A DNA stretch of 64,000 bases, taken from assembly GCA_024742475.1 (NCBI GenBank), contig JANSYI010000009.1, positions 186,001 to 250,000 of the forward strand, in the 5' to 3' direction. Shown one piece after another: positions 45,213-53,944 of this stretch (position 1 is the first letter of the stretch; every line of letters starts with the position of its first letter). The notes beneath the pieces are model-generated. The model saw only the letters and a list, made by a program, of their open reading frames with translations, was not told where the DNA came from and ran no database searches. The stretch is from a bacterium (GTDB taxonomy: Bacteria; Myxococcota_A; Polyangia; Nannocystales; Nannocystaceae). The position numbers were made by a program, and so were the translations under genes.

Positions 45213-45476
45213 CTACTTCTGGAACTCCTGCTTCCACTGAGCGTAGGGCATGTCGTAGAGCCACTCGCGCGTGGTCTCCAGCTCGAGCTGTGCACCCCGC
45301 TCGTTGGCCGCCTTCGTGTACCACTTGCTCAAGCAGTTCCTACAGAACCCCGCGAGGTTCATCAGGTCGATGTTCTGCACGTCCGTCCGCGACTGCAGGT
45401 GCTCGACCAGCTGCCGAAACGCCGCCGCCTCCACCTGCGTCCGCAGAGCCTCATCTTCGATCGGAGTCTTCGCCAT
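45213..45476 (-). CDS. DUF1244 protein
   Basis: An 87-residue protein starting at ATG 45476, with MNLAGFCRNCLSKWY as its key motif (Cys-Arg-Asn-Cys) and REWLYDMPYAQWK near the end. This is the DUF1244 family, widespread in proteobacteria, of unknown function; the two cysteines suggest metal or redox chemistry. It ends seven bases before the yjbQ start, so DUF1244-yjbQ-ttcA form an operon. Confidence 0.88.
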   Translation of the reverse strand: MAKTPIEDEALRTQVEAAAFRQLVEHLQSRTDVQNIDLMNLAGFCRNCLSKWYTKAANERGAQLELETTREWLYDMPYAQWKQEFQK

Positions 45477-45737
45477 CGCAGCGCAACCTATCGCACAACC
45501 CCCGCCCCCCGTACCAATCCCCTCGCCCGCCCTCGGCGCAACTCTGTTCGTCGGCAAGCGGAGCCCGCCCAGTCACCGATGCTCGAAGACGGAGGAGCGC
45601 CCCCAGTCGCCGACGCTCGAAGACAGTGGAGCGCGCCGCCAGGCGAGCGAGCAAGGGCGCCCCGCGCCCGCCCTTGGAGGGGAGGCCGCAGCGGGCTTTG
45701 CCCGCGGAGGACGGGGAACCGAGAGGTTCCCCCAAGG
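45477..45737. repeat. Structured intergenic repeat region with hairpins
   Basis: A non-coding 261-bp stretch. Two 33-bp direct repeats (45568-45600 and 45602-45634, four mismatches; each contains GCTCGAAGAC) are followed by two hairpins: GCGGGC/GCCCGC (45691-45705, TTT loop) and GGGGAACC/GGTTCCCC (45713-45732, GAGA loop). This layout resembles REP/BIME-like or mRNA-3'-end elements. No T-run follows on either strand; it may also terminate or stabilise the HD-protein transcript. Confidence 0.6.
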
Positions 45738-46319
45738 TTAAAAGAAAACGCCGTTGACGAGCGTCAGAGGCTCGCGCTTGAGCGTCCGCCATGTGAAGTC
45801 GACCAGGACCCGGTCGAAGTTCTCGCGCGGGAACTCGTCGAAGCGCGCCTTGACGGCGGTCTTGGACAGGCCGAAGCGCAACACGCCGCGCGTGTGTTCG
45901 ATCTGCACGGCCTTGCGGAAGCAGTCGGCGGCGACGCCGAGCCCGGGCACCGAGAGCAGGCGGTGGTTGTACAGGAGGCACTCACGGATCGTCTCTGCGT
46001 TCGTCTCGCCCAGGTCCACGCCCTGGGTCTCTCGCTCGAAGAGCGCCAAGGAGCGCCGCAGGTAGTTGTGCCCTTCGTCCTGCTCGCTGACGATGCCGAG
46101 GTCGTGCCACATGGCCACGGTGTACGCGACGTCCGGATCCATCTGCGCGCCGCGCTGCGCCATGAGCATCGAGGCGAAGTGGAAGAGCCGCCTGCAGTGG
46201 TTGCGGAAGCCGTCGCCCTCGTACGGGCTGACCTGGTCGAACACCGCGTCGGCGTGACGTCGAAGGTCGAACGCGGGCGCCTTCGCGGGCGTTTCGAGGG
46301 CAGCAGCCGAGGAACTCAC
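45738..46319 (-). CDS. HD-domain phosphohydrolase-like protein
   Basis: A 193-residue protein from GTG 46319 (an in-frame GTG at 46391 is an alternative). The HD core is visible as FRNHCRRLFHFASML, then AYTVAMWHDLGIVSEQ, LLYNHRLLSVPG and a later RENFDRVLVDFTWRTL; the spacing of His/His-Asp is that of the HD superfamily, but a substrate is not indicated. There is a Ser/Ala-rich leader with no signal peptide. The hairpin cluster follows immediately downstream. Confidence 0.7.
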   Translation of the reverse strand: MSSSAAALETPAKAPAFDLRRHADAVFDQVSPYEGDGFRNHCRRLFHFASMLMAQRGAQMDPDVAYTVAMWHDLGIVSEQDEGHNYLRRSLALFERETQGVDLGETNAETIRECLLYNHRLLSVPGLGVAADCFRKAVQIEHTRGVLRFGLSKTAVKARFDEFPRENFDRVLVDFTWRTLKREPLTLVNGVFF

Positions 46320-46432
46320 CGCTTTTGTGTACCCCTGGCCACGCAGAACCGCAAACGCCGGGCCCCGCGCAATTTGCCGGGGCAAAGTCACGCCGGACGC
46401 CCCGTTGCGCGATGGCCGGCTACCACAGCCGG

Positions 46433-47335
46433 CTAGAATCGGCCGAAGACCGCGACGCCGGAGCCGTGGCGGTCGAAGGTGGGAACGACGGAGTACTTGT
46501 CGCCCTTCTTCTTTTTCTTCTTGTCCTTGTACTTCTTGGACGTGAGGACGAGGACGGTGATGCCGACGCCGGCGAGCACGAGCCCCGATGGAACGCCGAC
46601 CCAGGCGGTCGTGTTCGCGCGCTGTCCCTTGCGGGCGACCTCGTCGTACTCGTTGCCGTAGACCGTCGCGTGCTCGGCGGTCTGCTGATGCCGGACACCC
46701 AGGGCAATGCCAGCTGCGCCGATACCCAACATGACGGCCCCGGCGCCGATGAAGGTGGCGCCGGTGATCTTGGCGGCGCGGCCGGGCTTCTTCTTCTTGG
46801 GCGCTTCGGCGACCTCCTCGGGCTCTGCGGCCGCGGCAGCCTCCTCCGCCTCGATCTCCTCGATCATCGCCTCGGACGCCTCGACGAGCTCTTGCGCCCG
46901 CACGATGAGGGCGGGGATCTCGGTGGCTTCGACCAGCCGGAAGTTCTTGTCCGCGGCGCTGTCGAGGTGGAAGTACAGGATGTCGAGCGAGATCTTGGCC
47001 CGCTCAATCGACGCTTCGGCGAGCTCCTTGTTGCGCGACTTCTCGGCGCCCGTGAGGTACGCCTCGCCGGCGTCGAGATAGAGGACAGGGTCGCCGAGCT
47101 CGGCGGCGGCGTTGTCGAACTCGATGCCCGCGGCGATCGACTCGCCCGAGTTGACGAGCGCCTGCCCACGGACCTCGGCTTCGGCCCGCTTCTGGGCCGC
47201 GTCGGCCGGGGTGACCTTGGGCCGCTTCACGCGGAACGTGCCGGGAATCGACGCCGCGCGCACCGGGGCTGCCCCGGCGAGCGAGAGCGCAACCAGGGTC
47301 GCGGAAACGACAGGACCTAGACCTCTCCGACGCAT
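46433..47335 (-). CDS. Exported TPR-like membrane protein of unknown function
   Basis: A 300-residue protein from ATG 47335 (GTG 47347 is an upstream alternative). A signal peptide (VVSATLVALSLAGAAPVRA) precedes an alpha-helical region that looks like one to three TPR-type repeats (FDNAAAELGDPVLYLDAGEAYL). A Lys-rich linker and two membrane helices follow (ITGATFIGAGAVMLGIGAAGIALG; VGVPSGLVLAGVGITVLVLT), then a Lys-rich tail ending GVAVFGRF. Similar architecture is common in myxobacterial genomes, function unknown. Confidence 0.72.
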   Translation of the reverse strand: MRRRGLGPVVSATLVALSLAGAAPVRAASIPGTFRVKRPKVTPADAAQKRAEAEVRGQALVNSGESIAAGIEFDNAAAELGDPVLYLDAGEAYLTGAEKSRNKELAEASIERAKISLDILYFHLDSAADKNFRLVEATEIPALIVRAQELVEASEAMIEEIEAEEAAAAAEPEEVAEAPKKKKPGRAAKITGATFIGAGAVMLGIGAAGIALGVRHQQTAEHATVYGNEYDEVARKGQRANTTAWVGVPSGLVLAGVGITVLVLTSKKYKDKKKKKKGDKYSVVPTFDRHGSGVAVFGRF

Positions 47336-47481
47336 ATCCGGTGACACCTTACCGTAGGTGCCCTGCGCTTGTGGGATGTTGTGTTCGCGCCCTCGGGCTG
47401 CACTTCGCGTGGCGCAGCTTGCGTCGGTGTCGCGCGCTGCATCACGGCCCGGGTCCCGACGGGCTGCTACGATTACCAGAG

Positions 47482-48507
47482 ATGGAGCGGGTGGTCTCGG
47501 CGTTGGTCAGGGTGTCCGAGCTCCTCTCGACGCCCGGACCCCTCGAGCCCAGCCTGCAAGCCGTCGCCGATCTCTCGCTGGATCTGTTTGGCGCCAACCA
47601 CGCCTCGATCCGCGTCGTGGACGGCTCCGCACAGCTCCGGTCGGTCGCGCGCAGCGGGGAGGGCAGCGGCGAGCGTGCGCCGATCTTCAAGAAAGGGGAG
47701 GGCCTGATCGGATGGGCGGTCGACCACGGTCAGCCGGTGCGCGTCCCCAACAGCTCCGAGGACGATCGTTTCGCCCATCGTCCCGATCGCAGCTTCGAGG
47801 CGCGCTCGGTCATGTCGATTCCGTTGCTGGCGGGGGAGCGTGTCCTCGGCGCGTTCTCGGTGTCGTCGCCCACGCTCGACGCCTTCACCGCGATGCACGA
47901 GCAGGTCGCGGTCGTGCTCGCCCATGCGGTCGGCCAAGCGCTGCGCTGCGCCGAGCTCGAGCGCCTCGCCACGACCGACGCGCTGACGCGGGCATTCAAC
48001 CGCAGTCACCTGGTGCCCACGCTCACCACCGAGATGAACCGATCGGTGCGCTCGGGCAAGTCGATGTCCGTGTTGCTGATGGACCTCGACCACTTCAAGT
48101 CCGTCAACGACGAGTACGGCCACGCCGTCGGAGACCAGGTCCTGTGCCGCTTCGTCGATGCGGTGCGAGCATCCACCCGCTCGTTCGACGTACTGGTGCG
48201 ACGCGGCGGGGAGGAGTTCGAGCTCGTCATGCCCAACACCGGCACGGTCGAGGGGTACCGCGTCGCCGAACGCATCCGCACCCGCCTCGCTGAGGGTCCG
48301 CTCGTCGTTCGGGAGGGTCTTGCGATCTCTCAGACCGTCTCGGTCGGCCTCGCGACTTGGGATGGTCGCGAGAGCGCCGAGGCGCTGGACCACCGCGCCG
48401 ACAAGGCGATGTACGAAGCCAAACGACGTGGCCGCAATCGCACCGTCATCGCCGCCATGCCGCCGGTGGGCAGCGGCGAGACCACCCTCGACACCGCGAC
48501 GCCGTAG
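47482..48507 (+). CDS. GAF-GGDEF diguanylate cyclase
   Basis: A 341-residue protein. The GAF domain covers about residues 5-160 (ADLSLDLFGANHASIRVVDG, IGWAVDHGQPVRVPN, SIPLLAGERVLGAFSV). The GGDEF domain carries the active-site motif as RRGGEEF (GGEEF at 242-246), preceded by RSFD at 233-236, placed like an inhibitory site five residues upstream. It should make cyclic di-GMP in response to a GAF-sensed signal and may be product-inhibited. ATG 47482 is used; the frame extends further upstream but without homologous sequence. Confidence 0.92.
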   Translation: MERVVSALVRVSELLSTPGPLEPSLQAVADLSLDLFGANHASIRVVDGSAQLRSVARSGEGSGERAPIFKKGEGLIGWAVDHGQPVRVPNSSEDDRFAHRPDRSFEARSVMSIPLLAGERVLGAFSVSSPTLDAFTAMHEQVAVVLAHAVGQALRCAELERLATTDALTRAFNRSHLVPTLTTEMNRSVRSGKSMSVLLMDLDHFKSVNDEYGHAVGDQVLCRFVDAVRASTRSFDVLVRRGGEEFELVMPNTGTVEGYRVAERIRTRLAEGPLVVREGLAISQTVSVGLATWDGRESAEALDHRADKAMYEAKRRGRNRTVIAAMPPVGSGETTLDTATP

Positions 48508-48513
48508 GCCCGC

Positions 48514-49209
48514 TCAGAGCTTGCGGACGCCGATGTCGTCGAGGAGATACTCGACCACGGCTTTTTGCATCGTGATGCGACGGCGCTCGCCGAACTCCAT
48601 CCACGTCTCGATGCACAGGCCCACGCAGCCGACCGCGTCGACGATGACCTCGGTCGAAGACGTCTCCACGGGAAAGTACTGCGGCGAGAACTGCTCGTCT
48701 TCACCCGTGAACCGCGCGTTGAGGCGCGCCAACGTGCGGTCGACGATCTCGGGCCGCGGCTTCACCCCGTAGACGATCGTCTGCCCGAACGAGGGGTTCA
48801 CCTCGGGGTCGTACAGCTTCCAGCTCTCGTGCAGCGTGGTGACCAGCGCCGGCTTCTCGTCGAGCATGAGGTCCATGAACTTCCGCGCAAGACGCTTCTC
48901 CCAGTCGGGGGAGCCGGCATCTCCGGGAAAGCACCGGTTGAGGTCGAGTCGCCCGGTGGGCATGCGCTTGCGAACCCGATAGCCCGCGGGGTTCATCACC
49001 GGGATCACGATGAGGCGGCCGTGCGTAGGCGCAATGCCCTCCTCGAGCATCTCTTGCAGGGCGTGCACGCCCGCGACCTCGTCCCCGTGAATGCCCGCTT
49101 GCATGACCGCGGTCGGCCCTGGCTGGTCCGCGTCGAAGACGTGGACGGGCAGGGTGGGGGTGAACCAGTGGACTCCGGGTCGCAGGGGCACGAGCGGACT
49201 ACACCACAC
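48514..49209 (-). CDS. Succinylglutamate desuccinylase/aspartoacylase-family M14 peptidase-like protein
   Basis: A 231-residue protein from GTG 49209. The zinc site begins with AGIHGDEVAGVHAL, with further elements VMNPAGYRVRKRMPTGRLDLNRCFPG and LVTTLHESWKLYDPE. This is the AstE/ASPA-type carboxypeptidase fold that deacylates amino acids. The start overlaps the MFS gene's stop by 11 bp, so translation is coupled and the two proteins may import and deacylate the same compound. Confidence 0.85.
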   Translation of the reverse strand: MWCSPLVPLRPGVHWFTPTLPVHVFDADQPGPTAVMQAGIHGDEVAGVHALQEMLEEGIAPTHGRLIVIPVMNPAGYRVRKRMPTGRLDLNRCFPGDAGSPDWEKRLARKFMDLMLDEKPALVTTLHESWKLYDPEVNPSFGQTIVYGVKPRPEIVDRTLARLNARFTGEDEQFSPQYFPVETSSTEVIVDAVGCVGLCIETWMEFGERRRITMQKAVVEYLLDDIGVRKL

Positions 49210-50467
49210 CTCGCGTGCGCTTGGCGAAGTAAAGCCCGCTGGCCACGAACGCGGCCGAGCAAGCGAGGGCGGACGCGTAGGAGAAGCCGCGAAAGAAGTC
49301 GAGCCAGCTCAGCTCGGCGCCGCCGAAGTTCTTGAACAGCAGCAGGCCCACCGAGCCCGCATAGCCGAACGCGTCGGTCACGTAGATCATGAACACCGCC
49401 GTGCCCACCGCGCCTGTCGCTGCGATCAGGCGGTCGAACAACACGCAGCCGTAGGGCACGTAGGCGAGGTAGAGCCCGACCCCGAGCGCGACCATCCACA
49501 CTGCGCCGGAGATGATGCCGAGGTCGAACAACAGCGTCGCGCCGCCGATGAGCAGCGTGCCTGCGCCCATGAGGGCATGGATGGCGAGCAGCGCCGTGCG
49601 GTTGCCCTTGATCTTATAGACCGACGCGAGCGCGAGCATGACGAGCAGGGCGACGGGCAGCTCGGACGCGGTGAAGACCGCGGGCTCGTCACCCCAGCCC
49701 AGCGCCGACCAGATCTCGGCGGCGAAGTTGTCTCGGAAGTCCCGGTAGGCCGTGAGGAACATGTACAGGCCGGTGAGCGTGACGAGGCCGAAGGCGAAGC
49801 GCTCGATGAACGCACGGCGCTCGGGCGCCCGCATCGGCTTGCGAGCGGTGCGGGCGGCTTCGTCTTCGGGCGAGGGCGGCGGAAGCTGGCGCAGCAGCCA
49901 CACCGACAGGACGAACAGCGGGGCGAAACACAGCCCGGTGACGAACGGCATCCACGACTCCGAGACGCCGGCGGCCAGCCACTTCGCGCCCACGGACTTC
50001 ACCACCCCCGAGGCCACGATGTACGAGGTGGACAGTCCCGCCCCGAGCAGCTCCGAGGTCCGTCGCCCCTCGAGGAACCCGTAGACCAGGCCCCACACGC
50101 CGCCGAGCGGGAGCCCATTGAAGAAGATCGCGATGACCTTGCCCTCGGGCGGGACCACGGCGAAGACCAGCAGCGCGAGCTCGGCCGCGCCGATGAGCGC
50201 CAGTAGGGCGACGGCCCGCCGCCCGGGCGAGATCTCGGAGACGAACTTGATGCTGATGAACTTCGAGAGCGCATAGCCGACGACCTGCGCGATGACGAGC
50301 GCGATCTTCAAACCGACGACCCCGCCCAGCGTGCCCTCGAACGAAGCCGCGGCAAACGGCTTGCGAAACGCGTACATGCAGAAGTAGGCGGTGAAGGCAG
50401 CACCGATGGCGTACACGGCAAACGTCGTCGGCGACGAGGCCTGCAATCTGCGCCGAAGGGCTGACAC
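49199..50467 (-). CDS. MFS-like transporter (DUF5690)
   Basis: A 422-residue membrane protein. GTG 50467, preceded by a TGGGCGA-type site, gives the start SALRRRLQASSPTTFAVYAIGAAFTAY. About 12 helices are visible; YAFRKPFAAASFEG, FFNGLPLGGVWGLVYGFLEGRRTSELLGAGLSTSYIVASG and YGCVLFDRLIAATG are family hallmarks of DUF5690 proteins, which are related to the sugar-phosphate group of the major facilitator superfamily. Coupled to the M14 gene. Substrate unknown. Confidence 0.85.
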   Translation of the reverse strand: MSALRRRLQASSPTTFAVYAIGAAFTAYFCMYAFRKPFAAASFEGTLGGVVGLKIALVIAQVVGYALSKFISIKFVSEISPGRRAVALLALIGAAELALLVFAVVPPEGKVIAIFFNGLPLGGVWGLVYGFLEGRRTSELLGAGLSTSYIVASGVVKSVGAKWLAAGVSESWMPFVTGLCFAPLFVLSVWLLRQLPPPSPEDEAARTARKPMRAPERRAFIERFAFGLVTLTGLYMFLTAYRDFRDNFAAEIWSALGWGDEPAVFTASELPVALLVMLALASVYKIKGNRTALLAIHALMGAGTLLIGGATLLFDLGIISGAVWMVALGVGLYLAYVPYGCVLFDRLIAATGAVGTAVFMIYVTDAFGYAGSVGLLLFKNFGGAELSWLDFFRGFSYASALACSAAFVASGLYFAKRTRGVV

Positions 50468-50573
50468 GTCGCCCAGGGTCGCGGCGAAATTGGTCGCCCG
50501 CAAGGGAAACGGCGCGCCTCCGTTGACGCGCGGCCTTCCCGCGGTGTAGGCAGTCCGGCGAGGCACAACGCAG

Positions 50574-51464
50574 ATGAAGAAGACTCTGATCCTCGTGGCG
50601 GTTTCGATGGCTCTCTCCGCATGCTCCGGCCGCAAGGCGGTTTGGGAGGGCGACAGCTCGACGCCGCCCGCCGGCGATGGCTCGGCAACAGCCGCCAGCC
50701 CTGATGCCACCGCCGCCGCCGATGCCAAGTGGGCCGAGCGCACCACCGCGGCCAACGTCCGCGCCGCCATCGCCGAGTGGGAGAAAGTCGCCGCCGCCGA
50801 CCCCGGCAACGCCGACGTGCTCGTCTCGCTCACGCGCGCCCACTACTTCCTCGCCGATGGCTACCTGCGCGCCGAAAAGGACGAGAAAGAGTACCTCAAG
50901 ACGATGGACCAGGGCGTGAAGTGGGGCGAGAAGGCCATGGTCGCGGCCTCGCCCGAGTTCGCCAAGGCGATGGCCGACGGGAAGAAGTTCCCCGAAGCGG
51001 TGAAGCTCGTCGGCAAGGACGGTGTGCCCGCGATGTACTGGTACGCCTCTTCCCTGGGCAAGTGGGCCAAGAAGAAGGGCTTCGCGGTCCTGCTCGGTCA
51101 AAAGGACAACGTCAAGGCGACGATGGACCGCTGCCTCGAGCTCGACCCGGGCTTCTATCACGGCGGTCCGCACCGCTACTTCGGGGCGTACTACGCCATC
51201 GCTCCCGCGTTCGCCGGCGGCGACCTCGAGAAGTCCAAGGTTCACTTCAAGAAGTCGCTGGAGATCGCACCCGACTTCATCGGCACGAAGGTCCTGTGGG
51301 CCGCCGAGCTGGCGACGAAGACCCAGGACGAGGAGACCTTCGACGCGCTCATCGCCGAGATCGAGGCGGCCAAAGAGGACGCGATCCCCGAGGTCATGCC
51401 GGAGCTTCGCATCGAGAAGCAGAAGGCCGCCGAGCTCAAGGCCAACCGCGGCGACCTGTTCTAG
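50574..51464 (+). CDS. tatT: TRAP-associated TPR lipoprotein (TatT-like)
   Basis: A 296-residue lipoprotein (signal MKKTLILVAVSMALSACSG) with helical repeats. Landmarks such as AAIAEWEKVAAADPGNADVLVSLTRAHYFLADGYL, PAMYWYASSLGKWAKKKGF and FYHGGPHRYFGAYYAIAP match the TAtT component of TPAT transporters (Treponema Tp0956). In that system the trimeric TPR protein docks with the substrate-binding protein. The rest of the TRAP transporter follows at 51840-55932 after a leader region with its own promoter. Confidence 0.88.
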   Translation: MKKTLILVAVSMALSACSGRKAVWEGDSSTPPAGDGSATAASPDATAAADAKWAERTTAANVRAAIAEWEKVAAADPGNADVLVSLTRAHYFLADGYLRAEKDEKEYLKTMDQGVKWGEKAMVAASPEFAKAMADGKKFPEAVKLVGKDGVPAMYWYASSLGKWAKKKGFAVLLGQKDNVKATMDRCLELDPGFYHGGPHRYFGAYYAIAPAFAGGDLEKSKVHFKKSLEIAPDFIGTKVLWAAELATKTQDEETFDALIAEIEAAKEDAIPEVMPELRIEKQKAAELKANRGDLF

Positions 51465-51839
51465 CGGTCGCCCCGTCGGCGATGTCGCCCAGCTGGCTCC
51501 GGTCGGCTGGGCGTTCGTCGTTGCGGCGCGAACGGCGTTTGTCGACGAATGCCGGCAGTCGGTTGACATGTGCTACCTACGCCCACATAGTGGCGTGAGC
51601 GGCTCACTGCAACCGCGCGAGATGGCTAGGTAAAACTCGTTGTTCGGGCTCTATCGGACTTGATCGATCGGGGGCGACTTCGGTTCAATCGCACCTCGCA
51701 GCCTGCCGAGCCCACAGGAGTGAAGATCGGCAGCAACGCTCGCGTCTCAGGCCACGACCACGCGGAGTCCAGCCTCTGATTTGGCCGCTCACTGGCGCCA
51801 CCGCCCACCGACCCGCGAAGACGACCCAAGGAACTCCTC
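51465..51839. other. 375-bp leader region between tatT and tatP
   Basis: Non-coding. A promoter-like element at 51563-51591 leaves an untranslated leader of roughly 240 nt before the tatP ATG, long enough to hold a regulatory RNA structure; I cannot match it to a known riboswitch. A short tRNA-like string (GGTTCAATCGC) has no matching stem. Confidence 0.55.
51563..51591 (+). promoter_or_regulatory. Sigma70-like promoter of tatP
   Basis: TTGACA (51563-51568, perfect -35) and CATAGT (51586-51591, four of six matches to the -10 consensus) are separated by exactly 17 bp. It is the best promoter match I noticed in the window, and it would allow tatP-tatQ-tatM to be transcribed independently of tatT. 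Confidence 0.62.
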
Positions 51840-52865
51840 ATGTCGACCAAGAAGCTTCAGACCTCTCGCCGCACACTTCTCAAAGGCGCCGGTGCCTCGG
51901 CAGCGATCGCGCCGTTCTTCATCGGACGCTCTGCGAATGCCGCCGACCCCGAGTGGACCCTCAAGTGCGCGACCGTCGCTCCGGGCGATACACCGTGGGG
52001 ACACCTGGCGAGGAACCTGGGCAAGCTCGTCACCAAGCGCACGGACGGTCGCGTCAAGATCAAAGTCTTCCTTGGCGGCGCGCTCGGCAACGAGCAGTCC
52101 GTGGTCGAGCAGACGGGTGCGGGCAAGATCGCCATTTTCGCCGGGTCGTTCGGCGGGATGTCGAAGATCGTCCCCGAACTCTCCGCTCTCGAACTCCCCT
52201 ACATCGTCAAGAGCGCGAAGCAGGGGCGCAAGGTCCTTGCGGCCAACCGTCAGATCATCCACGACATTCTGTGGGACCGCGGCTTCAAGCTCTGGTTCTT
52301 CTCGGAAAACGGCACGCAGGACATCGGTTCCACGCGGGCAATCGAGTCGCCCTCGGACATGAAGGGCCTGAAGATTCGAACGCTCGAGTCCGACGTGCAC
52401 ATCGACTTCGTCAAGGCGGCCGGAGCTTCCGCGTCTCCCATGGGCGTGACCGAGGTGCTGCCGTCCCTTCAGACCGGAGTCATCGACGGCTTCACCAACA
52501 CCAAGATCTTCGGAACCGCGGCGGGCTGGACCTCCGCCATCACGCACTGGACCGTCAGTGCACACTGCTGGCAGCCCGCGCTGGTGGCGATGTCACGCAA
52601 GGTCTACGAAACGCTTCCGAAGGAGATCACCGAGGCCATCTCGGGCGAAGACGAGGAACTCGTCAAGCTGCAAACTCGGACGAATCGCCGACTCGACGCG
52701 ATGAAGCCTCAGCTCCTGCAGAACATCAAGGACCTGGGCATCGAGGTCATCGAGCCCGACTTGGCACCGTGGCGAAAGCTCGCTGGAGGCGTTCACGGGA
52801 AGTTCGAAAAGGCCACGACCAAGCAAGGCAAGGCGCTGCTCAAGGGCATCAAGAAGGCGACCTGA
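51840..52865 (+). CDS. tatP: TRAP transporter substrate-binding protein (DctP/TatP-like), Tat-exported
   Basis: A 341-residue protein. The N-terminus has a twin-arginine signal (SRRTLLKGAGASAAIAPFF), so it is exported folded. The DctP fold is visible through AGKIAIFAGSFGGMSKIVPELSALELPYI, GTQDIGSTRAIESPSDMKGLKIRTLES (with the conserved carboxylate-binding Arg in KIRTLES) and VTEVLPSLQTGVIDGFTNT. Most DctP proteins use Sec signals. It binds the substrate for the DctQ/DctM permease; substrate unknown, acidic by family habit. Confidence 0.93.
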   Translation: MSTKKLQTSRRTLLKGAGASAAIAPFFIGRSANAADPEWTLKCATVAPGDTPWGHLARNLGKLVTKRTDGRVKIKVFLGGALGNEQSVVEQTGAGKIAIFAGSFGGMSKIVPELSALELPYIVKSAKQGRKVLAANRQIIHDILWDRGFKLWFFSENGTQDIGSTRAIESPSDMKGLKIRTLESDVHIDFVKAAGASASPMGVTEVLPSLQTGVIDGFTNTKIFGTAAGWTSAITHWTVSAHCWQPALVAMSRKVYETLPKEITEAISGEDEELVKLQTRTNRRLDAMKPQLLQNIKDLGIEVIEPDLAPWRKLAGGVHGKFEKATTKQGKALLKGIKKAT

Positions 52866-52890
52866 CGCCGAGGCTCAAATCGAGCTGAAC

Positions 52891-52937
52891 AAAAGGAGGG
52901 AGCCCCGAGTCGACTGGGGCGTCCTCCTTTTCTCTTT
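52891..52937 (+). terminator. Rho-independent terminator/attenuator between tatP and tatQ
   Basis: AAAAGGAGG at 52891-52899 pairs with CCTCCTTTT at 52923-52931, and CCCC/GGGG forms an inner stem; a pyrimidine run (CTCTTT) follows. It lies in the 80-bp gap before tatQ. Being inside the operon, it would reduce readthrough so that the binding protein is made in excess of the permease. Confidence 0.75.
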
Positions 52938-52945
52938 GGGGTAGC

Positions 52946-53944
52946 ATGCGCGTACCCGTGAAGGATCTGTTCAAGAAGGTCGACCGGATGGTGTTCCGGG
53001 GCGAGCGGATGTTCGTCGTCGGTGCGCTGCTGCTGATGAGCGTCGTGGTCTTCCTCGACGTCGTCTATCGGACGTTCGCCGGCGACGAGCACAAGGGCGT
53101 CACCGCCTTCGTCAAGTTCCTCAGCTACTTTGGCTCCGACATCGAGCGCGGCGACGCTGCCTACGTCAGTCTCGAGAGCTGGTTCCCGTACGTGCTCTGG
53201 ATCGCGTTCGTGGGGCTGGGCGTGCTCGGCATTCGCACCGCAGGGCGCGGCAAGAAGATGCCGTTCCCCAAAGCGATCGCGTTCTCCGCCGTCGGCGTCG
53301 TCGCCGTCTACGGGCTCATCCGGCTGTTCTTGATGCTCGCCCCCAACGGGCTCATCTGGGCGCAGAACCTCGCGTTGGTGCTGACGCTGTGGGTCGGCTT
53401 CCTCGCGGCGTCCATGTGCACGCACGAGAACAAGCACCTCAAGGTCGAGGCCGCGCAGCGGGCCATCCCCGAGAAGTTCAAGCCCTACGTCGTCTTCTTG
53501 TCGTCTCTGTTCAGCGCCTTGGTCTGCTTCGGGTTGATGTGGGTCGCGCTTCGCTACGTGTTGCAGCGGCACGATGACTTCATCCGCTCGGAGGGGCGTG
53601 GCGCCGTGGTCGATGGTCTCGATCTCCCGCTGTACCAAGCGATGGCCGTGCTGCCGCTGTCGTTCTTGCTGATGACGATTCGTTTCGCCGCTCGCGGCGC
53701 CTTTGCGCTCGGCGGTGAGCTGCCCCAGTCGCCGACCATCGAGGGGCTCGATCAGCTCGACAAGTACGCTGCCGAACAGCCGGCGCCCAGTGACGTGCCG
53801 ACCGAGGTCGGATCCGTCTCGGGAGACCGCCCTGTACCCCAGAGCCAGGTGCCCACGGACGCGCACGAAGTGCCCGAGGACGAACCCGAGCCGAGCGAGG
53901 CCAAACCCGTCTCCGAAGAGCGCGACGAGGAGGAGGGACGATGA
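52946..53944 (+). CDS. tatQ: TRAP transporter small permease (DctQ/TatQ-like)
   Basis: A 332-residue protein, long for DctQ (usually ~170-220). Membrane helices include LLLMSVVVFLDVVYRTFAG, WIAFVGLGVLGIRTAG, FLAASMCTHENKHLKVEAAQRAIP (the family's conserved His/Glu segment after the helix) and a late pair at LPLYQAMAVLPLSFLLM. The last ~80 residues are an acidic Pro/Glu-rich tail. Its stop overlaps the DctM start (ATGA). Confidence 0.88.
   Translation: MRVPVKDLFKKVDRMVFRGERMFVVGALLLMSVVVFLDVVYRTFAGDEHKGVTAFVKFLSYFGSDIERGDAAYVSLESWFPYVLWIAFVGLGVLGIRTAGRGKKMPFPKAIAFSAVGVVAVYGLIRLFLMLAPNGLIWAQNLALVLTLWVGFLAASMCTHENKHLKVEAAQRAIPEKFKPYVVFLSSLFSALVCFGLMWVALRYVLQRHDDFIRSEGRGAVVDGLDLPLYQAMAVLPLSFLLMTIRFAARGAFALGGELPQSPTIEGLDQLDKYAAEQPAPSDVPTEVGSVSGDRPVPQSQVPTDAHEVPEDEPEPSEAKPVSEERDEEEGR

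Noticed and set aside
51660..51700. GGTTCAATCGC in the tatP leader as a possible tRNA
   Set aside because: No 5-bp stem pairs around the loop and no other cloverleaf elements; kept as a plain leader.
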